DNA of 64,000 nt, from assembly GCF_010634855.1 (NCBI RefSeq), contig NZ_MWLQ01000001.1, positions 123,961-187,960 of the forward strand, written 5' to 3'. The position numbers and the translations under genes were made by a program. The first letter of the stretch is position 1. Each line of letters begins with the position of its first letter. The notes beneath the pieces were generated by a model. That model searched no databases and was not told where the DNA came from. It saw nothing but the letters and a program-made list of their open reading frames with translations. The stretch is from Microbacterium sp. B35-30 (lineage in GTDB: Bacteria > Actinomycetota > Actinomycetes > Actinomycetales > Microbacteriaceae). This document shows positions 24,080 through 31,850 of the stretch, piece by piece.

Positions 24080-26359
24080 ATGGACCACGACTGCGGCTGC
24101 GGCCGCGCGGCGTCCGCCGCGCACGACGCGCCTCTCGAATTCGACGCCGACGGCGAGCTGGTCGTCGGCCCGGTCATCCGCCCCGAGCTGCTGACCCGAC
24201 CGTGTGCCATCGGCACGCTCGACGGGTCCTGGCTGCTCGAGCTGGAGCGCCGCACGGTGTTCGGCCCCGAGGTGCGCGGTGCGCTGCGCATCGAGGTGGG
24301 TGCGTCGTCGCTGCGCGTCTCGGGCGACATGTACTCGCGCCGGGTCTTCCCGCCGGTGCTCACCGAGTTCGAGTTCGAGCGGATCCGGCCGATCCCGATC
24401 CCGTTGCCCGGCCGCGGCGACCACGACGCCGACACCGCCGCCGACGCAGACGCCCGCGGCGCTGCCGAAGACGAGACCGCCATCCTCTCGGAGTTCCTGC
24501 CGTTGGGGCTGCGTTGGTATCCGGCATTCCCGGCGTCGGAGTACTCCTGGTACTTCCGCTCCAACGGCTCGACGTACGTCGATGGCACGCTCACCGTGCA
24601 GATCGTGCGGCATCTGTGGAACCGCACGACGCAGGAGTTCGTGTCGACCGACACCGGCACGCTCACGCTCCGCTGCCGGCGTCCGCTCGTCGTGACGACG
24701 GCATCCACCCTTCTCGGCGAGTCGCAGCGCATGACGGGCACGCTGTCGATCGGCGGCACCGTCACGAACGTCACCGCGCGCAAGACGTCACCGATGTATC
24801 GCGGCTGCCGCATCGAGGTCGATGCCATGGTGAACCGCGTGTTCCCGGCATCCGCCACCATCGGCTCGGGCGCCGCCGCCACCGTGCGTTCGGTCTATGC
24901 CGGGGCTGGGTGGGACGTCACCGTCGTCACCGACGAGATCACCGTGCCCAACGACGCGGATCTCACCAACGCCGAGCTGGCGACACTCATGTCGGGGCAC
25001 CGCCAGACGGTCAGCGGCGAGTCCTGGCGGCTGTGGCTGTTCGTGGGCTCTACGCAGGGCGGGCTGTTCGGGATCATGTTCGACGACGACACCGTGCCCC
25101 GGGAGGGAGCCGCAGGCTTCGCCGACGTGCAGCTCGGGAACGACTCCTTCATCGCCGCGGCGGCGCGCGGACGCCCGCTCGACGAGGTGCCCGCGGCGTT
25201 CCTGCGCACCCTGGTGCACGAGGCCGGCCATGCGTTCAACCTGTGGCACCCGAAGCACGACGTCCACAACCCGGGCATCGGCATCGAGATCATGAACCAG
25301 ACCGGCGACGTCATGGGGTTCGCGACCACGGCCAATCCCTATCCGGGCAATGCCTCGTTCGCGTTCTCGAACCATGACCGCACCTCCCTCATCCACTCGC
25401 CCGACCCGCAGGTGCGGCCCGGCTGGAAGAACTTCGGGTGGGGTCACGGCGACCTGTCCGCCGGTCTGCCGGCCCCGGTCGACGTCGCGGGGCTCGGCGG
25501 CGACACGGGCGATGAGGGACTGGAGCTCACCGTCGCGATGCCCGCCCAGGCGTTCGTCGGCGAGTACGTCACCGCCGAGGTCGTCCTCACGAACGTGTCG
25601 GACCAGCCTCGCACCGTCACGACGCTGATCAACCTGTCGGAGGGAGACCTGGTCTTCCTCCACACGCCACCCGATCACTCGCTCCAGCACCTCGTCGACG
25701 TGGCGATCGGCTGCGGGCCACGCCCCACGACGGTGCTGCAGCCCGGCGAGTCGATCCGCAACCACGTCCAGGTGTTCTTCACGAACCAGGGCGTGACCTT
25801 CACCGAGCCCGGACGCCATACGATCACCGCCCAGCTCGAGGTCGATGCGATGACCACGGTGCGCTCCACTCCGATGACCGTCGACGTGCGGGGGCCCGGC
25901 TCGGACGCCGAGGTCGACATCAGCGCCAAGACCCTCACGCCGGGTGTGGGGCGTGCGATCGCCCTGGGCGATTTCGCGACGGATGCCGCAGCCCGCGCGG
26001 TGCTGACCGACCTGGCCGAGCAGCACAGCGACACCGACACCGGTGCGGCCGGCGCGCTCGTGCTCGCCAATGCCCTGGCCCGGTCGTTCACCGACGTCCG
26101 TGCGCGTGATGTGCGCGAGGCGGCGCCGGACGAAGCCGCCCACTTCCTGGAACTGGCGCTCGCCGGCCGATCGGCCGAGCGCGTCGCCGCCCTGGCGGTG
26201 ACCGTCGCCAGCCCGACCGAGAAGGACGCCCCGGTCGTGGCCGACACGATCGCGGCGCTGAAGTCGCGTGCGAAGGGCGGAGCCCGTTCGGCCGCCGGCA
26301 AGGACGCCGCGGCGGCCGAGCGCATCGCGGCGGACTTCGCCGCGCCGGAGGGCCGCTGA
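24080..26359 (+). CDS. Zincin-type metallopeptidase with C-terminal Ig-like and helical domains
   Basis: The 759-residue protein has a metzincin-like zinc motif HEAGHAFNLWH (residues 380-390: His380, Glu381, His384, His390) followed by IMNQTGDVMGF, which can serve as a Met-turn. An N-terminal beta-rich region (about 1-270) precedes the catalytic part. An Ig-like sheet (about 470-610) and an Ala-rich helical tail (about 630-759) follow. No signal peptide or membrane helix is seen, odd for a protease of this class; the Cys-containing start (MDHDCGCGR) is also unusual. The next gene resembles its C-terminal half. Substrate unknown. Confidence 0.75.
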   Translation: MDHDCGCGRAASAAHDAPLEFDADGELVVGPVIRPELLTRPCAIGTLDGSWLLELERRTVFGPEVRGALRIEVGASSLRVSGDMYSRRVFPPVLTEFEFERIRPIPIPLPGRGDHDADTAADADARGAAEDETAILSEFLPLGLRWYPAFPASEYSWYFRSNGSTYVDGTLTVQIVRHLWNRTTQEFVSTDTGTLTLRCRRPLVVTTASTLLGESQRMTGTLSIGGTVTNVTARKTSPMYRGCRIEVDAMVNRVFPASATIGSGAAATVRSVYAGAGWDVTVVTDEITVPNDADLTNAELATLMSGHRQTVSGESWRLWLFVGSTQGGLFGIMFDDDTVPREGAAGFADVQLGNDSFIAAAARGRPLDEVPAAFLRTLVHEAGHAFNLWHPKHDVHNPGIGIEIMNQTGDVMGFATTANPYPGNASFAFSNHDRTSLIHSPDPQVRPGWKNFGWGHGDLSAGLPAPVDVAGLGGDTGDEGLELTVAMPAQAFVGEYVTAEVVLTNVSDQPRTVTTLINLSEGDLVFLHTPPDHSLQHLVDVAIGCGPRPTTVLQPGESIRNHVQVFFTNQGVTFTEPGRHTITAQLEVDAMTTVRSTPMTVDVRGPGSDAEVDISAKTLTPGVGRAIALGDFATDAAARAVLTDLAEQHSDTDTGAAGALVLANALARSFTDVRARDVREAAPDEAAHFLELALAGRSAERVAALAVTVASPTEKDAPVVADTIAALKSRAKGGARSAAGKDAAAAERIAADFAAPEGR

Positions 26360-26489
26360 CCCTGGCGCCCGGGCCGGTTCGACAGGAGATTTCGCCTTCC
26401 GCAGGAGGTTTGACCGTTTCAACGTCCTGTGGAGGGCGGTTTCTCCTGCGGAGGGTGACACGGAGCCCGCGCGGGGGAAGGATCGAGCC

Positions 26490-27353
26490 GTGACACCTCT
26501 CGCGGACGGCGGTGGACTGGAGCTGCGGCTCCGGCCGGCAGCGGCCGAGCCCGCACGCGGGGCGGCTCCCGGGGACGCGCCGGCCGCTGACCCCGCACGC
26601 GGGGCGGCTCCCGGGGACGCGCCCGGGACTGTGCCGCCCGAGCCGCGGAGCGACTCGACGGCGCGTGGAGCGAGCGCATGGACCGTCCCGCTCGATCGCA
26701 TCGCGTTCGCGGACGTGGAGCTCGTCGCGCGTGGGGCCGTGACGGTCAGCGCGCGGCTGAACCTCGTCGAGGGCGACCTCGAGATCGACGTCACCGCGCC
26801 GGGTCGGCCGCCGCTGCGCGCGACGTGGCCGTGGCCGGTCGACTCCGCGCCGCGGTCGGTCGAGCTCGCCGCGGGTGAGCGCCTCGTCGCATCGGTGCCG
26901 CTGCTCGCCGCGGGCAGCGCGCCGCTGTTCCCCGCCCCCGGCCGGTACGTGCTGACCGCGCGATTCGCCGCGCGCCCGGGCGAGACGATCGAAGCGCAGC
27001 CGGTGGAGCTCGTGCGCACCGTCCCCAGCGACACCGACGCCGCCCGCACCGCAGGCCTCGGCGACCGCGACGTGCTGCAGAGCCTCCTCGGCGCCGGGGT
27101 GATCGGCGCCGCCGAGCCTGCGCTGGAACGCCTCGCGGCCTCGGCCGACGCCGGGACGGCCGCTGCGGCGAATCTGGCGCTCGGCCGTACCGCGGCGCTG
27201 GCCGCCGCCGCCGACGACCCGGCGGTGACGCGCGCGGTCGCAGCGCTGCTGCCTCCCGGTGCGACCGGGCCCGACGAGCGGCGCGACGCCGTGCTGCCCG
27301 CCGCCGGGGCTCGGAGCGCCGCTGCGCTCACGGGCCGGGCTCTACCCGAGTGA
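26490..27353 (+). CDS. Partner of the metallopeptidase: Ig-like plus helical domain protein
   Basis: GTG 26490 follows GGGGGAAGGA and gives 287 residues. After a Pro/Ala-rich linker with a duplicated PARGAAPGDAP unit, there is a beta-rich domain ending in PGRYVLTARFAARPGE, which parallels PGRHTITAQLEV in the peptidase, and an Ala-rich helical end like that protein's tail. It has no zinc motif, no signal peptide and no known family. It looks like a catalytic-domain-free relative of its neighbour, possibly an inhibitor, adaptor or partner subunit; this is inference. Confidence 0.6.
   Translation: MTPLADGGGLELRLRPAAAEPARGAAPGDAPAADPARGAAPGDAPGTVPPEPRSDSTARGASAWTVPLDRIAFADVELVARGAVTVSARLNLVEGDLEIDVTAPGRPPLRATWPWPVDSAPRSVELAAGERLVASVPLLAAGSAPLFPAPGRYVLTARFAARPGETIEAQPVELVRTVPSDTDAARTAGLGDRDVLQSLLGAGVIGAAEPALERLAASADAGTAAAANLALGRTAALAAAADDPAVTRAVAALLPPGATGPDERRDAVLPAAGARSAAALTGRALPE
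26550..26623 (+). repeat. In-frame tandem duplication in the partner gene
   Basis: A 32-bp unit (26550-26581) recurs exactly at 26592-26623, period 42 bp, so the duplication keeps frame and lengthens the Pro/Ala linker by 14 residues. Confidence 0.85.
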
Positions 27354-27383
27354 CCGGCCCGCGGCATCCGTAGACTCATTGCC

Positions 27384-27962
27384 ATGACCGTCGCCTCCAC
27401 GCCTGCGCTCGAAGCCGATCGCCAGTACCTGATCGCCCTCATCCAGGACGAGGCGGTGTTCCACGGCGACTTCACGCTCTCGAGCGGCAAGAAGGCGACG
27501 TACTACGTCGACATGCGCAAGCTCACCCTCGACCACCGGGCCGCGCCGTCCATCGGACGCATCATGCTCGACCTGATCCGCGACGTCGACGGCATCGTCG
27601 CCGTGGGCGGGCTCACGCTCGGCGCCGACCCGATCGCGAACGCCGTGATGCACGAGTCCGCCCGCACCCACATGCCGCTCGACGCGTTCGTGGTGCGCAA
27701 GGAGCCCAAGGACCACGGCCGAGGGCGCCAGGTGGAGGGGGCGGATGTCGCGGGCAAGCGCGTCGTCGTGCTCGAAGACACCTCGACCACGGGTCAGTCC
27801 GCGCTCAAGGCCGTCGAGGCGCTGCGCCGCGAGGGAGCGGAGCCCGTCGCGGTGGCCGTCATCGTCGACCGCAAGACCGGCGCCCAGGCGGCCGTCGAGG
27901 CGGAGGGCCTGCACTGGCTGGCGGCGATCGACCTCGACGACCTGGGCCTCGAACCGCAGTAA
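27384..27962 (+). CDS. pyrE: Orotate phosphoribosyltransferase
   Basis: The 192-residue enzyme joins orotate and PRPP in UMP synthesis. The PRPP loop VVVLEDTSTTGQSALKAVEAL and the flexible catalytic loop with RKEPKDHGRGRQVEG are both present, with FTLSSGKKATYYVDMR at the N terminus. It is monocistronic here and followed by a large hairpin. Confidence 0.95.
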   Translation: MTVASTPALEADRQYLIALIQDEAVFHGDFTLSSGKKATYYVDMRKLTLDHRAAPSIGRIMLDLIRDVDGIVAVGGLTLGADPIANAVMHESARTHMPLDAFVVRKEPKDHGRGRQVEGADVAGKRVVVLEDTSTTGQSALKAVEALRREGAEPVAVAVIVDRKTGAQAAVEAEGLHWLAAIDLDDLGLEPQ

Positions 27963-27990
27963 CGCCGGGCGCCGGGCGGAACCGCAGCGA

Positions 27991-28062
27991 CGCGAGCGCG
28001 GCAGTATCCGGCGAGCGCGGCGTCGGGCGGCGCAGCGCTCGCAGCAGACTGCCGCGCTCGCG
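27991..28062 (+). terminator. Long-armed inverted repeat after pyrE
   Basis: Perfect 14-bp arms (27991-28004, CGCGAGCGCGGCAG; 28049-28062) flank a 44-nt GC-rich loop, 29 bp past the pyrE stop. It fills most of the 184-bp gap; nothing else is recognised there apart from the leader of the next gene. Confidence 0.55.
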
Positions 28063-28146
28063 GGTCATTTCCGCCGGGATGTCACAGGGCAGTACCGGCC
28101 GGTGTCTCCATGTCGAAGGACCCGATCCGACGACACGGAGGAAGAC

Positions 28147-28737
28147 ATGACTGAGACGACCCGCATCCCCGCGACCGAGGTCACCGGCGTCTACGGCGCC
28201 CTGGTCAAGGCGATGGCCAGGAAGATGATCGGCCGCGTGCCCGACTCGGTCGGCGTGCTGTGGCACCACAAGGCCGTCATGAAGGACTCGATGGGCATCG
28301 GCCAGAAGGTCGAGCACTGGCACGAGCTCGATGCCGACCTATCGACCTACGCCGCGATGGCGGCGGCAGCGATCATCGGCTGCAGCTTCTGCCTCGACTT
28401 CAACTACTTCATGTCGCGCAATCGCGGCGTGGACGGTGCCAAGGTCCGCGAGGTTCCGCGCTGGAGGGAGTCGACGTTGTTCACGCCGCTCGAGCGTCAG
28501 GTCATGGAGTACGCCGAGGCGGTGAGCCAGACGCCGCCGGCCGTGACCGACGAGCTGTCGGACGCCCTGCTCCCGCAGCTCGGCGAGGCGGGCCTCATCG
28601 AGCTCGCGGCCCGCGTCGCGTTCATGAACATGTCGGCCCGCATGAACGTGGCGCTCGGCATCCGCTCGGAGCACTTCGCCGACTCGTGCGGGCTGCCGCC
28701 GCTCGCCGAGCGACCGGCCGTCGCCGTCCGCGCGTAG
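28147..28737 (+). CDS. Carboxymuconolactone decarboxylase/AhpD-like protein
   Basis: The 196-residue protein has the CMD/AhpD redox motif in IIGCSFCLDFNYFMSRNRG (CxxC followed by a conserved region), and an all-helical fold is expected. In actinobacteria this type is often paired with a SigJ-like sigma factor, exactly as here (10-bp gap to the next start). It likely acts as a thiol peroxidase/reductase or sensor for that sigma factor rather than in protocatechuate degradation. Confidence 0.87.
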   Translation: MTETTRIPATEVTGVYGALVKAMARKMIGRVPDSVGVLWHHKAVMKDSMGIGQKVEHWHELDADLSTYAAMAAAAIIGCSFCLDFNYFMSRNRGVDGAKVREVPRWRESTLFTPLERQVMEYAEAVSQTPPAVTDELSDALLPQLGEAGLIELAARVAFMNMSARMNVALGIRSEHFADSCGLPPLAERPAVAVRA

Positions 28738-28747
28738 GCTCGCCGAC

Positions 28748-29635
28748 ATGAGCGCCACCGAGGTCGACGACCCGTTCGTCGCACACCGGAATCTGCTGTT
28801 CACGGTCGCGTACGAGATGCTCGGCTCGGCCGCCGACGCCGAGGACGTGCTGCAGGAGTCGTGGCTGCGTTGGGCGGACGTCGACCGCGACACCGTGCAG
28901 GAGCCGCGCGCGTACCTCGTGCGTGTCGTGACGCGACAGGCGCTCAACCACCTGCGCACGGTGTCGCGGCGTCGCGAGGACTACGTGGGGGAGTGGCTCC
29001 CCGAGCCGCTGCTCACGAGCCCCGACGTCGCGGAAGACGTCGAGCTCGCCGAGAACCTCTCCATCGCGATGCTCACCGTGCTCGAGACACTGGGGCCCGC
29101 CGAGCGCGCCGTGTTCGTGCTGCGCGAGGTGTTCGACGTGCCCTACGACGAGATCGCGGATGCCGTCGGCAAGACCCCTGCGGCGGTGCGGCAGATCGCC
29201 CACCGGGCGAAGGACCACGTCGCAGCCCGGCGTCCGCGTGTGCGGGTCGTGCCGTCGGAGCACGAGGAGGCCGTCGAACGTCTCGTCGCGGCACTCAACA
29301 CCGGCGACCTGCAGGGGCTGATGGACGTGCTCGCTCCCGACGTGGTGTCGGTGGCGGACGGCGGCGGCAAGGTGAAGGGCGCCGCGCGCCGTCCGATCGT
29401 CGGCGCCGAGCGCCTCGCCCGCTACCTCATCGGCGGCATGTCGAAGCTCGAGGGCACACTCGTCGCGTCGGCGACGTGGGTCAACGGCCAGCCGGGGATC
29501 CGGGTGGAGCTCGACGGTCAGCTGACCGGAGTCGTCAGCCTGACGGTGGCGGACGGGCGGATCACGCAGATCTACTCCATCGCCAATCCCGACAAGCTGG
29601 GCTGGCTCGACGCCGAGGCGGAGGTCGCGCGCTGA
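28748..29635 (+). CDS. sigJ: SigJ-type ECF sigma factor with SnoaL-like C-terminal domain
   Basis: The 295-residue protein has sigma region 2 (HRNLLFTVAYEMLGSAADAEDVLQESWLRW), region 4 (FVLREVFDVPYDEIADAVGKTPAAVRQIAHRAK) and an about 110-residue NTF2/SnoaL-like domain (VERLVAALNTGDLQGLMDVLAPDVV...), the ECF41/SigJ architecture. Such factors lack a classical anti-sigma factor, and the C-terminal domain tunes activity. The CMD gene just upstream is the usual partner and probable target. Confidence 0.92.
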   Translation: MSATEVDDPFVAHRNLLFTVAYEMLGSAADAEDVLQESWLRWADVDRDTVQEPRAYLVRVVTRQALNHLRTVSRRREDYVGEWLPEPLLTSPDVAEDVELAENLSIAMLTVLETLGPAERAVFVLREVFDVPYDEIADAVGKTPAAVRQIAHRAKDHVAARRPRVRVVPSEHEEAVERLVAALNTGDLQGLMDVLAPDVVSVADGGGKVKGAARRPIVGAERLARYLIGGMSKLEGTLVASATWVNGQPGIRVELDGQLTGVVSLTVADGRITQIYSIANPDKLGWLDAEAEVAR

Positions 29636-29643
29636 TCCGCTGA

Positions 29644-29757
29644 TCAGTCGCCGCGGCCGCGGCCGCGCCACAGCTGCCAGACCACGACGATGAGCGTGGT
29701 CAGCGTGATGAGCGCCGTGACCACCAACAGGAGCGTCTGCTCGGTCGACGAGATCAC
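29644..29757 (-). CDS. 37-residue single-span membrane peptide
   Basis: GTG 29757 overlaps the YdeI-like stop as GTGA. The product has one 22-residue hydrophobic stretch (about 8-29, LLLVVTALITLTTLIVVVWQ) and a basic tail WRGRGRGD, giving a clear N-out or N-in single-pass topology by the positive-inside rule (C terminus inside). The position and coupling argue that it is translated. Function unknown. Confidence 0.55.
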   Translation of the reverse strand: MISSTEQTLLLVVTALITLTTLIVVVWQLWRGRGRGD

Positions 29758-30326
29758 GGGCGCTTCCCCTCGGCGGCGTCGGCGACGACCTTCGCGATGC
29801 GTGCGGCCCGCGTCTCGGGCCGCCGGGCGGAGTCGACGCTCGCGATGCCGATCTTGCGGGTCGAGGGCGGGAACGCGTCCCAGGTGCTGCGCGCGGCCGG
29901 GACCGCGTCGAGCGCGACCGCGAGGTCGTTGGGCTCGCGCAGCGCCTCGGCGTTGTCGAGCACCGTCCACGACCCGTTCTGCTTCGCCAGTTCGATGGCA
30001 CGGATGCCGGCTTCCGTGAGCAGCCCCTCGGCCTCGAGCTGCGCGACCCGCGCCTTGTTCGTCGCCGCCCAGCCGCTCGAGGGCCGCCGCGGAGCGAACC
30101 AGAGCCCCCCGCGCTGCTCGTCGAACGAGCGCACCGGGCCGTCGATCCAGCCGAAGCACAGCGCCTGCTGGATCGCCTCCTCATAGCCGACCAGCTCGAG
30201 CCCCGACCCCTGCCGGGGCCTCACCAGCCATGCGCCCTTCGCGGTGCGATGGTTCGCCTCGAGCCAGGCCCGCCAGGCGGCGGCATCCTTCACTTCCACT
30301 TTCTCACCATCGTCGAGCGCGCCCAT
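29754..30326 (-). CDS. YdeI/OmpD-associated family protein
   Basis: The 190-residue soluble protein has the family blocks WRAWLEANHRTAKGAWLV, EAIQQALCFGWIDG, WFAPRRPSSGWAATNKARV and a C-terminal STRKIGIASVDSARRPETRAARI. The family was linked to bacteriocin or antimicrobial-peptide protection in enterobacteria, but its molecular role is unsettled. It lies 9 bp after the MocR regulator stop on the same strand, so they may be cotranscribed. Confidence 0.85.
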   Translation of the reverse strand: MGALDDGEKVEVKDAAAWRAWLEANHRTAKGAWLVRPRQGSGLELVGYEEAIQQALCFGWIDGPVRSFDEQRGGLWFAPRRPSSGWAATNKARVAQLEAEGLLTEAGIRAIELAKQNGSWTVLDNAEALREPNDLAVALDAVPAARSTWDAFPPSTRKIGIASVDSARRPETRAARIAKVVADAAEGKRP

Positions 30327-30335
30327 GCCGCGACC

Positions 30336-31775
30336 CTATCGGGAGCCGCCGACCTCGCGCGCAGCGGCCTCGCGGACCGCGGCGGCGAGCATACTCACGG
30401 CTTCCTCGACGAGCGGATCGGCGAGGTCGCCATAGCCGAGCACGAGCTGCTCGGGGGCAGGGGCGTCGGGCGAGACGCGATACCGGCGGATGTCGGTGAG
30501 TGCGACGTCGCGGGCCCCGCCGAGGCGCACCACGTCCGCCGCGCGGACGCCCGCAGGGAGGTCGAGCACGACGTGGAGTCCCGCGGCGATGCCCGACACG
30601 CGGCACTCGGGCAGCGCGCGCTCGAGCGCTGCGAGCAAGGCCTCGCGCCGGCGCCGATAGCGCGTGCGGGCGGCCCGCAGGTGGCGGTCGAGGCCGCCCG
30701 CGGCGAGGAAGCGGGCGAGTGCGAGCTGGTCGATCGTCGACGGCGCGGAGGCCCCCGCGTCGCGGGCACCGTCCCGCAGCCACGGCGGGAGCACCAGCCA
30801 GCCGAGGCCGAGGGCGGGCGTCGCGGTCTTGCTGAGGCTGCCCGCGAGCACGACCCGGTCGGGCGCCATTGCCTGCAGCGCCCCGATCGGCCGGCGGTCG
30901 TAGCGGAACTCGGCGTCGTAGTCGTCTTCGATCACGACGCCGTCGCGCCCGCGGGCCCAGGCGATCAGTCGGTCGCGCCGTTCCGCCGTCAGAGCCACGC
31001 CCACGGGGAACTGGTGCGCGGGCGTCACGAGCGCGGCGCGCGCGCCGGTGCGGACGGATGCCGCGGCCAGCGCGTCGACGTCCACCCCGTGCGCGTCGAC
31101 CCGGACGGGCACCGACGTGAGGCCCTCCGCCGCGGCCACCTGGCGCATGCGCTGCCACGACGGATCTTCCACGAGGATCGCCGTGTGCCCGTGCTCGCGC
31201 AGCACGCGGGCCACCCGCCGCATGCCGTCGGCGGCGCCGTGCGTGACCACGACGGCGTCGGCATCCGCCCTCGCGAATCGTGCGCGCGACAGGTAGGAGG
31301 CCAGCACAACCCGCGCCGCCGGCACATCGCCGTCGAGCCGGAACAGCTCGGCGTCGGGGGTCTCGGCCAGCACCTCGGTCATCGCCCGGAGCCACAGTGC
31401 GCGCGGTGCGTGCCGCAGGTCGGGCACGCCCGGTGCGAGGTCGAAGCGCGGTCGTCGCTGCGCCGCCACGGGTGCGGGCGCCTGACGTGCGGCCGAAACG
31501 CCCACGCGCGCGGCGACCCGCGTGCCCGACCCGGTCCTCGCCTCGAGGATCCCCTCGGCGGTGAGCCGCCCGTACACCTCGGTGACCACCCAGCGGGAGA
31601 CGCCCAGCGACGTCGCGAGCAGCCGGCTCGGGGGAAGGACGGCGCCGGAGGGCAGGCGGCCGGTGGCGACGGCATCCCTCACCGCCAGCTCGAGGCGCAC
31701 GTGACGCGGGCCGTCGTGCGCCGAGAGGTCGAGCAGCGTCTCCCACGCGATCGGATTGGTCTGGACTGCTGCCAT
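30336..31775 (-). CDS. MocR/PdxR-type regulator (GntR helix-turn-helix fused to aminotransferase fold)
   Basis: The 479-residue protein has a GntR winged helix (about 20-90: LELAVRDAVATGRLPSGAVLPPSRLLATSLGVSRWVVTEVYGRL) followed by a fold-type I aminotransferase domain with the PLP lysine in VLAGSLSKTATPALGLGW and EDDYDAEFRYDRRPIGAL. ATG 31775 gives MAAVQTNPIAW. It is divergent from an aldo/keto reductase across 75 bp. PdxR-type proteins control pyridoxal phosphate synthesis; here the divergent gene resembles pyridoxal-reductase-type aldo/keto reductases, so vitamin B6 metabolism is plausible but unproven. Confidence 0.9.
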   Translation of the reverse strand: MAAVQTNPIAWETLLDLSAHDGPRHVRLELAVRDAVATGRLPSGAVLPPSRLLATSLGVSRWVVTEVYGRLTAEGILEARTGSGTRVAARVGVSAARQAPAPVAAQRRPRFDLAPGVPDLRHAPRALWLRAMTEVLAETPDAELFRLDGDVPAARVVLASYLSRARFARADADAVVVTHGAADGMRRVARVLREHGHTAILVEDPSWQRMRQVAAAEGLTSVPVRVDAHGVDVDALAAASVRTGARAALVTPAHQFPVGVALTAERRDRLIAWARGRDGVVIEDDYDAEFRYDRRPIGALQAMAPDRVVLAGSLSKTATPALGLGWLVLPPWLRDGARDAGASAPSTIDQLALARFLAAGGLDRHLRAARTRYRRRREALLAALERALPECRVSGIAAGLHVVLDLPAGVRAADVVRLGGARDVALTDIRRYRVSPDAPAPEQLVLGYGDLADPLVEEAVSMLAAAVREAAAREVGGSR

Positions 31776-31850
31776 GGAATCGGATCGTACTCCCAGTCCG
31801 TTCCCGTTCCACGATGGAGGTATTCCTTCCCACCCCAGAAAGGGAACCCC

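Noticed and set aside
24788..27490. 900-codon minus-strand open frame
   Set aside because: It mirrors the metallopeptidase, partner and pyrE genes; composition is Arg/Ser/Ala shadow type and no domain is seen.
28147..28737. Carboxymuconolactone decarboxylase as part of the aromatic pathway
   Set aside because: It is 20 kb from the aromatic island, is paired with a SigJ-type sigma factor and has the AhpD-like CxxC motif, so a redox role is more likely than PcaC.
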